A DNA stretch of 64,000 bases from Rhizopus sp. PT2906 (GCA_025529335.1 JAMYHX010000080.1:1-64000), one strand, 5' to 3'. Positions 1-12,005 are shown, numbered from the stretch's first letter. Notes: generated by a model not told the origin, from the letters alone. Program-made: numbers and translations.

Positions 1-2349
1 GGATACTAAAGCCTCTATGGTATAAAATGAGGGATATACATGGTTGATCAAGGAACAGGTAAAAGAAAATATGTTACGATTTAAGTAATTCTGTGACAAT
101 TAGTTCTCAAAGAGGCACATCAAAACTCAACAGAAACCAGTGAGTAGGGGACTTTATCTAATTTGTTTGCTTAGTTTGTCGTGATTATACTGTACATGAC
201 GTCGCGATAGTTCTTGAAACGATAAGCATAAACCAGGGATATTCCTATGATATTTTTAAAAGATAAACGCTACGAAAAAAGATATACATGAATGCATAAT
301 ATATTTATAAGAAGGTATGTAACTCTTTTTGCTTATGTAACTACATGGTTGATGGAGGTATAGGTGCGGTATTTCGTTCAATGGTATTCAACAATTTTAA
401 AAGGCTCTCTAGGAGCATAGTCGTAAAATAAAGAACAATAGAGAAATAACGAAAAAAAAATTAATAAGTAGGCTGGCTTTATGCTGTTACTCTGTCAATG
501 AAGAGGTAATCAGCGTTCTTATGAAAAATAATAACGAATTTCTTTTTAATTTTTTTCTCCTTTGAAATCTGTTTGGTCTTGGGGTGCTCGAACGATGCCT
601 CAGTTACAGCCAAAGCCCTTGAGAATCATACATTTACTACATTTAGCAAATCAAAAAAAAAATGTTGCTGCAATTCTTTAAGCAGTGGTTATCTAATTTC
701 ATCTTATTCTGGAAATAGAGCTCAGAAATTAAAGATATCTAAAGTATGTTTGATTTATTTGTTACATGAAAGGATTTTTATTGTTTCTAGTAGGTTATGC
801 TTCAATTTCATATAGATTCCTTTCCACTTTCCTGAGAACTATCTAACACTGTGACGAAATAAAAAACTTTTGTTAAATAATGGTCAAGGCATGTCATTAC
901 GTTAATGATTGGCTTTACTTAGAATTGTTTTTTTTTTTTTTTTATGTTTCAGCATTTGACTTTTTAAGATAATACCAGAAACAGATGCAGTCTATCATTA
1001 TTTTTCTTAACCTAAGTCATGCAAGATCACGATGATAAATCAATGCCTGCTTAGGCTAAAAGATTTGATGAAGTCCAAGATGAAAAGCTATAATTCATAG
1101 AAGTGAACTATATCACAGATTTTTTTTTCCTTTTTATGTTTGGCATCGCAAACACATCTTTATTTGTTGCATCTAGCAACACATGTATTACCCCTTAAAG
1201 ATCAACATTTTTCATTTAAACGCTTTCTTCATTAAAATGTTGTTATCCAAATGAGCTCTCTTCTACAGACTAAGAAGATGTTTTTAGAAATAAATATACA
1301 TTGGAATACATTCTTTAAAATAGAAAACGTTTTCAAGTATACTCGTTATACAAGAAAGGGAAAAAAAAAGTTCAAAAATGCAAGCAAAGAGAAGACTGTC
1401 TGTATTTTAAGATGATGGACATGTGTTGTTTTATCCCTTACGCCTTTATATCCTTTTATTTGTAGGAGGCTGCTTCTTTGTAATTGATTGTACCATTAAA
1501 GAATGTGTAGATAGATAAGAAATGATAAATGTGGTAAGGAGAAATACGGGAGCTAGAAATATTCTCATGTGAGCTGGTAAACAAAAAAAGATATAGACGC
1601 ATTCTTTTTTTTTTCTTCTTTCTTCTTTCTTTATACTTTTTATTCTCTCTTAAATACTCATGGCTATCAAGGCTCTTTTGGTTAATGTAAGTTTTTTAAA
1701 CTTACTCAGTACAGGATAATGACTGTATGTTCAATGATAACTTCGCAAACGTCCTCCTATAAGGTTCTGCACGTCTCTGGACGGATAGCCTCTAAGGCCT
1801 TTGTTGCTGACTAACGATTCTTGAAGGAGTGCTTTATAGTGACTAGTAGCTGGTTATCTGCGGGCATGGCTAGTGGCCGGTTTGTTAATTGCTCCAGACA
1901 GCTGGCTGGTGTTGTAGGGATAAAAGTAATTAGCAAGTCATAATCAAGACTCAGTCTAAGGCCTAGTGTCTTAACTGGTGCGGCTAACGAAAAACTTCAT
2001 TCTATGGTTTGATCGTCCTGAATGGGAGCCACTAGCAGTAATCACGGTCTTCTTTTTATTGGGTTATAGCGGCTTTGCTGACTTTTTTTCTTCTTTCTTT
2101 TTTTAGGGACCACTTTTTAAGGTAAATCCTCATGATGTTTTTTAATAAATAAATGAATAAATAAATATTACTTTTAACATAATAAATCCTTTGTGTTGAC
2201 TTGAGCAGCTCATTATTTGACTGCATTTCTTCTACATTCAATCTTGATTATCATATATGAGACACACACTTGAATGGGTTATTTTTATTCATTGTCAGCT
2301 ACCGGAGTTATTTTACCCGACTACAATGTTCCCAGGAAGTATTCATTTC
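1..2349. other. AT-rich stretch without a recognisable gene
   Basis: I see no reading frame here with coding character or recognisable motifs; the longest frames (60-80 codons) are rich in Phe, Ile, Lys and stops. A block at about 1740-2045 is visibly richer in G+C than its flanks, carries the 10-mer TCTAAGGCCT twice (near 1790 and 1953) and has no open frame. It could be a fragment of a dispersed repeat. No tRNA-like or rRNA-like sequence was seen. Confidence 0.5.
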
Positions 2350-2362
2350 TTTTTTTTTTTTT
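2350..2362 (+). promoter_or_regulatory. T-tract upstream of the C9orf72-like start codon
   Basis: A run of 13 T ends 12 bases before the ATG at 2375. Similar T-runs precede several other starts in this window, so it is probably a core-promoter or initiator element. This is inference from repeated position, not a known motif match. Confidence 0.4.
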
Positions 2363-2374
2363 GCTTAATTATTC

Positions 2375-4427
2375 ATGACACATCAAAGAGCGCGACTTAC
2401 AAAATCTAAATCAGCTTCTTCCACTACTGCACTTCAGACATTAGAAATAACTACAACCGCTGTTGTCACTGATAATGACCAAACATTAGAAGATGTAGAT
2501 AGCCGCAAACAGTTACATCACCATCACTACCATCATATACGCTCACCTGCATTTGTGGCTAATAGCTCACCTTTACCTTCTCCTGAGCAACTAGAGACAA
2601 CAGAACTATTACCTCCTCCTTTGAAATGTACCTCAGAGGCTGTAGTTGCACTTCAAGATGCAGTCAAAGGTAATTCTTTTTCTTTTTTGTCTTTGCAATG
2701 GGCCTATAACTGTATAATCTAGAAGCAAATGAAAATATAAAAAAACCAACTGTACCTGTTACTGAATGTGAGATACTTCAAAGCTCCTTTTTCTCTGCCA
2801 TTTTGTTGATTCAGTGGTCTAATGTGATTGGACCCAAAGTAGATAAAGTATGGTCGGCGGAACCAGTAGATGAGAAGACGCAGATGATGATTGCCAGACA
2901 AGTACTCAATGGAGAGATAGGCTCTTGTTCAATTGAATCCAAATGGGTATTACTACAATCTATGATATGTACTGCATTTTTATTCGAAGACCCTACCGTT
3001 CGATCATTATTTGCTATTGTCTTGGTGGTGCCTACAAGATACCAAAAGAATTTTTCACAGTATTTTCAATTACTCAAGGACCGTGTACCGATTCAGTTAG
3101 TTCAACCCCTTATTCATTTACGAAAGATGCAGAAAAGAGAGAGCGCTGTAAGTTCAATTGGGGTGGGTACGCATATAGATATACTCATTTCTATGGTAGG
3201 CGTGGTCAACAGTATTGGATTATTTTACCGTCAACTGGCTAATACCCTTTGTGACATCCATCATGGATTTAGAATCAGTTTCTTTACCTATGGATTGTAT
3301 AAAGGTAATCTACAGTCTACATGACGTTGTATTTTATTAAATGTGTCGTATATGCAGACTAGTAATACCATGCTGGATAATGAATCAAAACAGATGCTAG
3401 ATTCACCGTTTTTTGCCAAGTTTGTAAACTTATTATTTCTTTAATCCGGGTCAGTTTCAATGTTTTGCTCATACGCTATTTTATGTTTATAGAATCATTA
3501 CATCCCATTTACAAACCTTTGGATCCACAGTGCTTATTGGTAACAGCCTCACTTCAATGAATATGGTAACTCTTATTCTGTATTAAATTAGCCTCATCTC
3601 ATTCGATAGCAGATGATCAATACCTTGGCTCTATTCTTATCAGCAAAAGAAAGAAATAGGTCAAGTCATGCAAGAAAACACCATCATTATATGCCTGATT
3701 TATATCTTCAGGGCGTACTTGCCAAGGTAGGACTTTTTTTAAAAAAAAAATGATTTATTTATAGTGAGCTATAGGACTTGGAAGAAATGAATTTACGTAT
3801 AGAATTAGCCATACTTGATTCAAATCTACCTACAACACTTGTGGACATGTCAAGGCTCATAGTCAAAAGGACTCCTCTCTATAAAGAGTATCATCAATTA
3901 AGGTCAAATTACCACACAGCCTTATTTGCAAAGCTACAGCACGGGTTCATGCAACGAAATACAAAGACACAGATGAACGATTGGAAGTAAGACAGATTAT
4001 ATGTGAGAGAGAGGATATGTTCTAATCTGTCTTTAGTAAACGATCCCAAGTGTTTGAAGTATCAAATAGTATAGCCCCCATGGTTCAGAGTTTACTAGAA
4101 GAAGTCCGAAAGATACCAGCATGGTTAAGAGAAGCTTATATAAAGCAATGGAAGAAAAGTTTGATAAAACGGGCGCTGGCTATGATCCGATTTATAGAAG
4201 ATGAAATGTAAGTATAAGAACTAGGAAGAAAAAAGTCATATGAACCTATATTCATGGATAGGCATATGTCACTACAACATCAAAAGCCAAGAGAAGATCT
4301 TGTATCAAGTGTGATGAATGCACTCTCACTTTATCACATGGCAGATTTCACCATCATTCTAACTCAAGCAGAAAAACTAAAGCCTGGTATGGCTGACGTA
4401 CTAAATTCACAGATACCCCTTAAATAA
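2375..4427 (+). CDS. C9orf72-like DENN protein
   Basis: Nine exons fit: 2375-2669, 2723-3147, 3200-3304, 3358-3423, 3455-3565, 3613-3726, 3775-3986, 4037-4207, 4262-4427, giving 554 residues. The first ~100 residues are low complexity with a His-rich patch. The rest follows human C9orf72 (481 residues) end to end: WSNVIGPKVDKVW near the start of the longin/uDENN part, ITSHLQTFGSTVLIG, a LYLQGVLAK segment, then LAMIRFIEDEM and QAEKLKPGM near the C terminus. In animals C9orf72 pairs with SMCR8 and WDR41, acts as a small-GTPase regulator and works in autophagy and lysosome control. A lysosome/vacuole role here is inferred from that. The 31-nt intron at 3424-3454 is unusually short; an alternative intron 3407-3492 would drop about 19 residues. 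Family assignment is firm; exact splicing is moderately sure. Confidence 0.85.
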
Positions 4428-4552
4428 AGTGTACAGAATTAGCTTAACTTACACCCTCACATTTTAAGAGGTGTTTAAAACATATAAAAAAGCATCTGCT
4501 GTATCGCTGATTCGGTAGTATTTTGATTGCTATTGTTTCGAGTAATGACACG

Positions 4553-4996
4553 TTAAATAACTGAAGCTGTATCTCTTACATGTGCAAGTTCCTTATCATT
4601 CAGCAAGCGTAGATTATCAAAGTATGAGCGATAGGCAGCCAATGTATTTGATAGCTCGTTTGCCAAGATATCCGAATTTGTAACTACTTTATCAACAACT
4701 TCTTCACTTTCACCATCTTTTTCTCATGATTGCTTGGCAGTTAATTTTCTTTGTGGCCGTCTGAATAAATCAAACGAGTCCTGATTTTCCTCATACATAG
4801 ATGCTTGGATTACTCCTTTTGTCCACAACAATACCGTTCTTTTTCTTTTTGTAACAAGGCTTTCTTCTGCATTCAAGCTAACTGCTTCTGAATCAGTTTG
4901 CCCTCGCGTGGTACGAACCTTTACTGCATATATTTCAGGAAAAGTGCTCAGAGCCTGTTCCATTTAATCGATTGGAACTGTAGGCTTTTCAGACAT
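4553..4996 (-). pseudogene. Decayed reading frame with two in-frame stops
   Basis: On the minus strand one frame of about 148 codons runs from an ATG at 4996 to a stop at 4553-4555. It looks protein-like throughout (balanced composition, charged and hydrophobic alternation, a C-terminal helix-like part containing SYFDNLRLLNDKELAHVRD) but is broken by a TAA after 10 codons and a TGA after about 90. No plausible splice sites remove either stop. I do not recognise the family. It may be a dead duplicate of a gene elsewhere. It lies between the C9orf72-like gene and a transposase relic, so the stretch 4.5-6.0 kb looks like a graveyard. Confidence 0.45.
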
Positions 4997-5596
4997 TGGG
5001 TTATAAGGGTTAATATGATATTGGTGATATATGCTTCTTTATAATAGTAAAAGATAAAGCGTGCTTTCGCATTCTAATAATCGGGTGGCTTATGCTGAAA
5101 TCATTGAAATATCGCTTAATGCGAAGGTATTCCGAATAAAGATACTTACTGTCTCATCATACTTTTACTTTGTCTGATTCTATTATAAAACCAAATATAA
5201 CAATAGACAGCAGCAGTAACTACAGTATTAACATTAGCAACCCTTTAATAGTCACAGAGTAATCACTAGAAGAAATATTATCTCTAGCAGAAGAATTGCC
5301 ATCAAGCAAGATACCCAAAATACTAACTCATTGCGTAAGATTACTAATTATACTGAATAATGGGCTGACTACTTAGAAGCTCCAGATCTCTCGGCTCAGA
5401 CATTGTTGTATCAGTGCTTCAAGAGCGTTTTGTGAAAGTTGAGAGCACCAGGGCCGTTTTCCCTACCATATTGAGGGGCAATTTCAGTTTATGCAGTTGT
5501 AAACGTTAGTGTTAGTGTCCCAAGTGTACATAGTATTCATATTGTTCTTGTGGAGGTTGGTAAGAAGAGAAAATTTGACAAAGGAAAGACTCAATA

Positions 5597-5990
5597 GCCA
5601 AAGTCAAAAGGAATACAGCAAATCACTATATGCGCTTCTTGAAAGAAACTCTTGATGTCATGGATAACTTTGAATATATGCGTAATTCATACTTGATTAT
5701 GGATAATGCTCCCATACATAAGCGAGCTGACATTCAAGAAATGGTCGAAAAGCGAGGTTATAGATGTGTGTATTTACCACCTTATTCTCTTGAATTGAAT
5801 CCAATTGAACAATTCTGGTCAGTTGTCAAGAGTAAACTTAAGAGACATGAGATTTTCCAAGAAAAAACATTATAAGATCGTATCAGGAAATTTGTAGACA
5901 AGTACCTCAAAGCCATCTTTATGGTTTTGTTAAGCACTCTTGCGTTTGGAAGATTGTTGAATAAAAGAAATCATTAAAGTCCGTACAGAG
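5597..5990 (+). mobile_element. Tc1/mariner-type (DDE_3) transposase relic
   Basis: Only the C-terminal part of a transposase can be read. It begins near 5609 and is open from 5630 to 5875. It shows the second catalytic Asp in LIMDNAPIHKR and the third acidic residue in PYSLELNPIEQFWSVVKSK, both typical of DDE_3 transposases. Upstream the frame breaks repeatedly; downstream a TAA at 5873 interrupts a tail that continues in frame for a few dozen codons. I could not find the first catalytic Asp or terminal inverted repeats. This is an inactive fragment. Flanking sequence (5000-5590) holds nothing else I can name. Confidence 0.75.
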
Positions 5991-6270
5991 CTGAAGCCTT
6001 TGATAACTTTCGCCTGTTAGCTTTTTACTGTTAAAAAACACACCACATTTCAAAAGCTTTTTTACAAGATTATAGACGTCCAAATTTAAGAGCACATATA
6101 TCCAATAGCATAAAGGATAGTGTTAGGGAAGCAGAGATGCATAGAAAGAGTTTAGCGATAAGAGAAAGGGACAATTTGAAGTGGAGTTACTGTATAAGCC
6201 ACACCGTACACACACAACACGAAAAAAAATAATCTGGTAACCAAAAATTCGCGTCTTGCGTGGTGGTATA

Positions 6271-6286
6271 TTTTTTTTTTTTTTTT
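6271..6286 (+). promoter_or_regulatory. T-tract upstream of MCM4
   Basis: Sixteen T residues end 23 bases before the chosen MCM4 start at 6310. An in-frame ATG-initiated reading at 6256 would translate the tract into poly-Phe, which supports the downstream ATG as the start. Confidence 0.45.
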
Positions 6287-6309
6287 CTTCTCTTTCCTTG
6301 TCAGCATTA

Positions 6310-8899
6310 ATGAGTAGCACTCACCAACCTTCAGACTTTGGACCAGATACACCTGGTCAAGGACGTCGTACTGACCTCCTATCCTCACAACTGGACTCAC
6401 CCATGCAAGGTACCAACAGAACACCTCGTCAGGCACGATACCGTCGTTCCGAATTCTCATCGACATTCTTACCTGACGATATGGGAGCTACTTCACCTTT
6501 AGCTTACCCATCAACACCTGTACGCTCCAATACGATGTTTGATTCACAAACACCCCGTACGACCTTCATCCGTACTCCATTCACTGCCAATACGACAACA
6601 GGCACACCTCTTCGTTTCGACAGCCCCTCTCAATTTGCCTCACTCAGTCCTGATGATCAAGAGACTGATCCTTCTTTGGCTGTACGCCTCATCTGGGGTA
6701 CAACCGTCAGCATTCATGACGCTATGGGTCGTTTCCGTAGTTTCTTGACTCACTTCACACTCGCTCAGCGTAAGCAACAGACGGGTGAACCGTTATCTGC
6801 AGATGATAATGTGCCATTCTATCCCATGTACTTTGCTCATCTCTTCAACACAAGGAATACCAACGTCAACTTGGACTGCAGAAACTTGTTGGCTTATCCC
6901 GAGACTGAAAAATTGTATGAACAGCTGGTAAAGTATCCTCAAGAAATTATTCCCTTGATGGATCATGCCGTTACGGAATTCTTTATGAATCAGTATGAAA
7001 ATGAAGATTTTGGCCTTCAGTTCCAAATGAAGGTAAAATGCGAAACGTATAACTGGACTCATGTATTGATATATCACGTAGGTTCGTCCATTCAACTTGA
7101 AACAATCTGTCAACATGAGAGAATTGGATCCTCAAAGTAAGAGAAAGAAAAAAAGAGATAAAGAATGTGGAAACTGACGTTGGTATATATAGAGGTGGAT
7201 CAATTGATCACTGTCAAGGGTCTTCTTATCCGTGCATCACCTGTTATTCCTGATATGAAGGAAGCTTTCTTCCGATGCTTAGTCTGTGAAAACGAAGTGA
7301 CTGTCACTGTTGATCGTGGTCGTATCTTGGAACCCACACGTTGTCCTCGCGAGAGCTGTGGTGGCGAAAACTGTATGACCTTGGTTCATAACCGATGTAC
7401 TTTCTCAGACAAGCAATTAGCTCGAATCCAGGAAACACCCGATGTGGTTCCTGATGGTCAAACACCCCAGACAGTTACTTTGTGCCTTTATGACGATTTA
7501 GTAGATGTGGCCAAGCCAGGTGATCGTCTCGAAATCACTGGTATCTTCCGTGGTGTACCCATGAGAGTTAATCAAAGACAGAGAGTGATTCGTTCCTTGT
7601 TTAGAACTTATTTGGATGTTGTCCACATCAAGCGTACAGATAAGAAGAGAGTTGCCTTGGATACACAGTTCCGTAATGAATTTGGTCATGAAAGGTAATA
7701 GTTAACACTAGAATGAATATAAGTTCTGAACGATTATAGTTATGAGGAAGGTGATGAGATTGAACGAGTATCTGGCGCAGACGAAGAAGAAATTAGAGAG
7801 CTCAGTAGACGTCCTGATGTATATGATGTCCTCGCTCGCTCAATTGCGCCCAGTATTTACCAATTGGACGATGTCAAAAAGGGTATTCTCTTACAACTCT
7901 TTGGAGGCACACACAAAAATATTACCAAGGGCGGATCTCCCCGTTTTAGAGGTGATATCAATGTTTTGCTTGTGGGTGATCCAGGTACGAGTAAATCTCA
8001 ATTGTTGCAGTATGTGCACAAGATTGCTCCCAGAGGCATCTATACTTCAGGCAAGGGCAGCAGTGCGGTCGGTTTAACAGCTTATATCACAAGAGATCCT
8101 GATACACGACAGTTGGTATTGGAAAGTGGTGCGCTTGTGCTGAGTGATGGAGGTGTGTGCTGTATTGATGAATTTGACAAGATGTCAGACACAACACGTT
8201 CCGTATTACATGAAGTGATGGAACAGCAAACGATCTCAGTGGCGAAGGCTGGTATCATCACTACCTTGAACGCAAGAACATCTATCTGTGCTTCAGCCAA
8301 TCCTGTTGGATCAAGATGGAATAAGGATCTGTCAGTTCCTGCCAACTTGAACCTACCACCACCCCTCTTGTCTAGGTAAGTTGCTGTTGTTGATGTATGA
8401 ATGTTCATTGACACAGGTGCATGATAGATTTGACTTGTTATATTTGATCTTGGATCGTGTTGATGAAGACTCGGATCGTCGATTGGCTCAACACTTGGTC
8501 ACATTGTACTTGGAAGATAATCCATTTACGGCTGGCAATGACATTGTGGTAAGATCATTGGTATCTTCTTTTATATCAATTAATAACGATATGTAGGGTG
8601 TTGAATTATTAACAAAATATATCAACTATGCAAGGCAAAATATCAGACCAGAACTGAATAATGAAGCCTCTAATGAGCTAGTGGATCGTTACGTCGAACT
8701 TCGTAAGCAAAACAATGACCGTACTGGTTCAGATAAGCGTATCAATGCAACCACACGACAATTGGAGTCTATGATTCGTATGTCAGAAGCTCATGCACGT
8801 ATGAGATTATCTAATGTTGTTGAAAAACATGATGTGCTTGAAGCATCTCGTTTACTGCAAAGTGGCGCCAAGTGTCTCATAGAAATGGAAATTGCCTAA
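6310..8899 (+). CDS. MCM4: DNA replication licensing factor MCM4
   Basis: Six exons (6310-7032, 7082-7136, 7193-7694, 7740-8375, 8428-8548, 8597-8899) give 779 residues. This subunit of the MCM2-7 replicative helicase loads at origins and unwinds DNA. The N terminus (about 1-140) is Ser/Thr/Pro-rich with many SP/TP sites, as in other Mcm4 proteins, where it is a target of DDK and CDK. Then come the MCM N-terminal domain with a Cys zinc-binding group (CLVC...CP...C) and the AAA+ core: Walker A GDPGTSKSQ, Walker B CIDEFDKM, sensor 1 ASANPVGSR and the arginine-finger motif LLSR|FD, which is split by intron 4. The length is slightly below human MCM4 (863). The ATG at 6310 is preferred because the upstream in-frame ATG would include a T-tract-encoded poly-Phe. 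Confidence 0.96.
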
Positions 8900-9211
8900 T
8901 TTTGTAATAATAATAATAATAATAATAAAAGAAAAAAATCTGTACAGAAATCATTCGCACATAATAACAATTACACTTTAGTGATTTTGCTATTGATCTT
9001 TTTCTTTACTGTTTCAAAGCTGATAATATGACAGTGTATAGCACTTTAAAGTGATCATAAAACGATGGATTTGGGTTTCATGAAAAGTGTAAATCATTTT
9101 ACAAAAAATTCAAGACTAAAAAGTTTGACTGCACTAGAGTTGCTTTGATTGGTCAAAAAAAGTTTGAATTTCAAACGCAAATCACTATATACACATTTTA
9201 CTGTTTTCATT
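8900..9211. other. MCM4-SLT11 intergenic spacer
   Basis: A 312-bp spacer between two genes on the same strand. It starts with an AAT-repeat microsatellite just after the MCM4 stop and otherwise shows only AT-rich sequence. No ORF or repeat of note. Confidence 0.5.
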
Positions 9212-10577
9212 ATGAGTTTAACCAAGGCAGATCCAAATAAACAAGGATGGGAAGAATCTGTAAGTTTTATTTAATATTTTAGTTTACGCTAATAATAAAT
9301 GATAGGAATTTCCTATTATATGTGAAACTTGTTTGGGCGAGAATCCATATGTTCGAATGGTAAGGGTTCGAAAAGTAAAAAAAAAAAATAATAATGAAAG
9401 CTAACAAGATTAGACCAAACAATCCTTTGGTGGAGAGTGCAAGGCAAGCATAAAGTTATTATAATTAAACATGCTATTAATTTCAAATAGATCTGCTCAA
9501 CTCCATTCACCATCTTTCGCTGGCAACCGGGCACCAATATGAGACATAAAAAGACAGAGATTTGTCAAACGTGTGCTCGTGTAAAGAATGTGTGTCAGAC
9601 GTGTATTCTAGATTTACAATATGGTTTACCTGTTGAAGTCAGAGACAAGGCCTTGAATGTGAAATCAGAAGCACCTAGTACCAACATCAACCGACAGTAC
9701 TTTGCCCAAAATTTAGCTAGAAAGGTTAGACAAACTATATAATAGTGATGGATTGCTGACATATCATATATATCAGGCTGAGGATTCAGAGGAGCTGTAT
9801 AAACCAGACAAGTTGACACCTGAAAATCGAGACATGCTGAATCAATTAGCTAGAAAGGAACCTTATTATAAGCGTAATCGGGCACATATTTGTTCCTTCT
9901 TTTTGAAAGGTGAATGTAATCGAGGTGACGCCTGTCCTTACAGGTAAAAAGGCATAAATGATCAAGTTGATGACGATACTGACTCCATCATCAGACATAG
10001 TCAACCAGAGCCTAATGAAACAAACGCCAAACAGAATTTTAAAGATCGTTACTATGGAATCAATGATCCTGTAGCACAAAAAATGCTAAACAGGTTTCGT
10101 CACAGCTTGATTCCACCTGAAGATAAAGCGGTGGTAAGTTATTGATAAGCATTAAAATAGAATATATATCTTATATCTCTATGATATAGACATCACTGTT
10201 TATTACATGCGTAGAAGAAGATATTTCACAAGAAGACTTAAAGTAAGAAACAAATACAAGTGTTGAACTAAACTTACATTTCCCCTTGATTCTAGAGAAT
10301 ACTTTCAAGCCTTTGGTGATATCAAATCTGTTGTCGTGGCTCACAAGAAGAAATGTGCTTTTGTTAACTTTGTGACAAGAATGTCAGCAGAACTTGCAGC
10401 TGCCAAAATTTCTGAAGAGAGTCTCATTCTTAAAGATCACACTCTGAATGTTGTCTGGGCAAAACCTAAACCACAAGTAGCCAAATCAAATCAATCATCA
10501 CAGCGTAAGTTTACATAAAATCTATGGTTCATATAACTTATTCAATGATAGAAGCGACACCTTTAAACAAAGCATAA
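9212..10577 (+). CDS. Pre-mRNA splicing factor Slt11/Ecm2 (RBM22/Cwf5 family)
   Basis: Nine exons (9212-9259, 9306-9359, 9414-9443, 9491-9724, 9777-9943, 9995-10133, 10190-10242, 10296-10504, 10552-10577) give 319 residues. Members sit in the NineTeen-related part of the activated spliceosome and contact U6 and the intron. Features in order: N-terminal Cys-rich zinc-binding region (CETC, CKIC, CQTC x2), a conserved KTEICQTC stretch, a CCCH zinc finger (CSFFLKGECNRGDACPYRH, finger His from the next exon), the FKDRYYGINDPVA motif and an RRM (SLFITCVEEDIS ... CAFVNF). Exon 3 ends in AAG|GCAAGC, so intron 3 (9444-9490) needs a GC donor; using the nearby GT at 9437 would delete a zinc-binding Cys. 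The protein is shorter than human RBM22 (420) because the Pro-rich tail is missing. Its stop is only 73 bp from the next start. Confidence 0.92.
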
Positions 10578-10650
10578 CAAATAAAAATTGTGGCTCTTCT
10601 CCGCCCTGGATCAAATATTTAGCTTTTTTTTCTTTATTGTATTATTTTTT

Positions 10651-11911
10651 ATGTATAAGCAATATAGAGCGACCTTATTATTTATAGTTACTTTCATTAG
10701 TTTTCTTGGACTATTTTATTATTATTATTTTCATTATGGACCAGGTTCATCAACAAACCCCACTCTAGTTCAACCTTCAATTAAAGATGATCCTAATCTT
10801 ATCAATCCTCATCATTTACAATGGAAGAATAAAACACGGGCTAATGCAGCCTTTGTCATCTTGACAAGAAATGGTGAACTAGAAACATTAAGAAAGACGA
10901 TTCAACAATTAGAAGCAAGATTCAATCACAAGTTCAATTATCCCTACGTATTCCTAAACGACGTCGAATTCACACAAGAGTTTAAAGAATTGACATCGAG
11001 TATGACAAGTTCAAAGACCGAGTACGGTTTGATACCCAAAGAGCACTGGAGCTATCCAGATTGGATTGATATTCCAAAAGCGGACGAAGCAAGACGAAAA
11101 ATGGCTGAAGCCGGTATTATTTATGGTGATAGTCTGTCTTATAGACACATGTGCAGGTAAAAAGAGACAAAGTGTGTGTATAGAAAGAGATACTGATGAT
11201 AGCAATAGATTCAACAGTGGCTTCTTTTATCGCCATCCACTTGTTGAGAAATACGAATATTACTGGAGAGTAGAGCCTGGTGTAGAGTTTATGTGCGATA
11301 TAGATTATGATCCCTTTTTGTATATGAAGGAAAATAACAAAAAATATGGCTGGACCATCTCTCTTATAGAATACGAATCGACCATACCTACTCTCTGGAA
11401 GACAGTAGTATCGTTCATGCAGAAGTATCCACAATACATCCCAAAGAATAATCTTTTAGACTTTATATCCTATGATGGAGGCAGATCCTATAACCTCTGT
11501 CATTTTTGGAGCAACTTTGAAATCGCTGATCTCAAATTCCTAAGGAGTCCAGAATATAGTGCCTTCTTTGATTATTTGGATAAAACAGGAGGCTTCTTTT
11601 ATGAGAGGTAAATTTATGAGACTATGCATGACATCTTTACTTATCATATACCAGATGGGGAGATGCGCCTGTTCATTCGATCGCTGCTGGCATCTTTCTA
11701 AATAAATCAGAAGTATACTTCTTTAACAACATTGGATATAGACATGAACCCTTTGAACACTGTCCACTTGCCAGAGAATTACAAAAGAAATGCCACTGCA
11801 GCGCTGAAGACAGTTTTGGTAAGTTACATTGACATGTGTTTTTCATGGCTAATATGTTTAATAGATAATACGCCTCATTCTTGCTTACGTCGATGGATGG
11901 AAATTTCATAA
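10651..11911 (+). CDS. Alpha-1,2-mannosyltransferase, Kre2/Mnt1 family (GT15)
   Basis: Four exons (10651-11156, 11209-11607, 11655-11818, 11865-11911) give 371 residues. This is a Golgi type II membrane enzyme that transfers mannose from GDP-mannose to O- and N-linked glycans. It has a short cytoplasmic N terminus, one membrane anchor at about residues 8-27 (LLFIVTFISFLGLFYYYY) and the luminal GT15 domain. Recognisable GT15 blocks are NAAFVILTRNGEL, YPYVFLNDVEF, SYRHMCRFNSGFF, YYWRVEPGVEF, the catalytic block NLCHFWSNFEI (its Glu is the nucleophile candidate in the family) and RWGDAPVHSIA. Length is typical. The AT-rich 73-bp upstream spacer with T-runs must hold both the 3' end of the splicing-factor gene and this promoter. 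Confidence 0.93.
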
Positions 11912-12005
11912 TACTTGTATGATTATTATAAAGAGAAACCCTTTACACACACACACGCGTTTTCTTTTTTTGGAGTTATAAAAAGAGACCACTCCGCCTA
12001 ATATC

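Noticed and set aside
4553..4996. Stop-codon readthrough or selenocysteine for the in-frame TGA/TAA
   Set aside because: Two different stops are involved, no SECIS-like element was seen, and the standard code is used by all neighbours.
6256..6309. Upstream ATG for MCM4
   Set aside because: It would translate the promoter T-tract into poly-Phe, which no MCM4 has.
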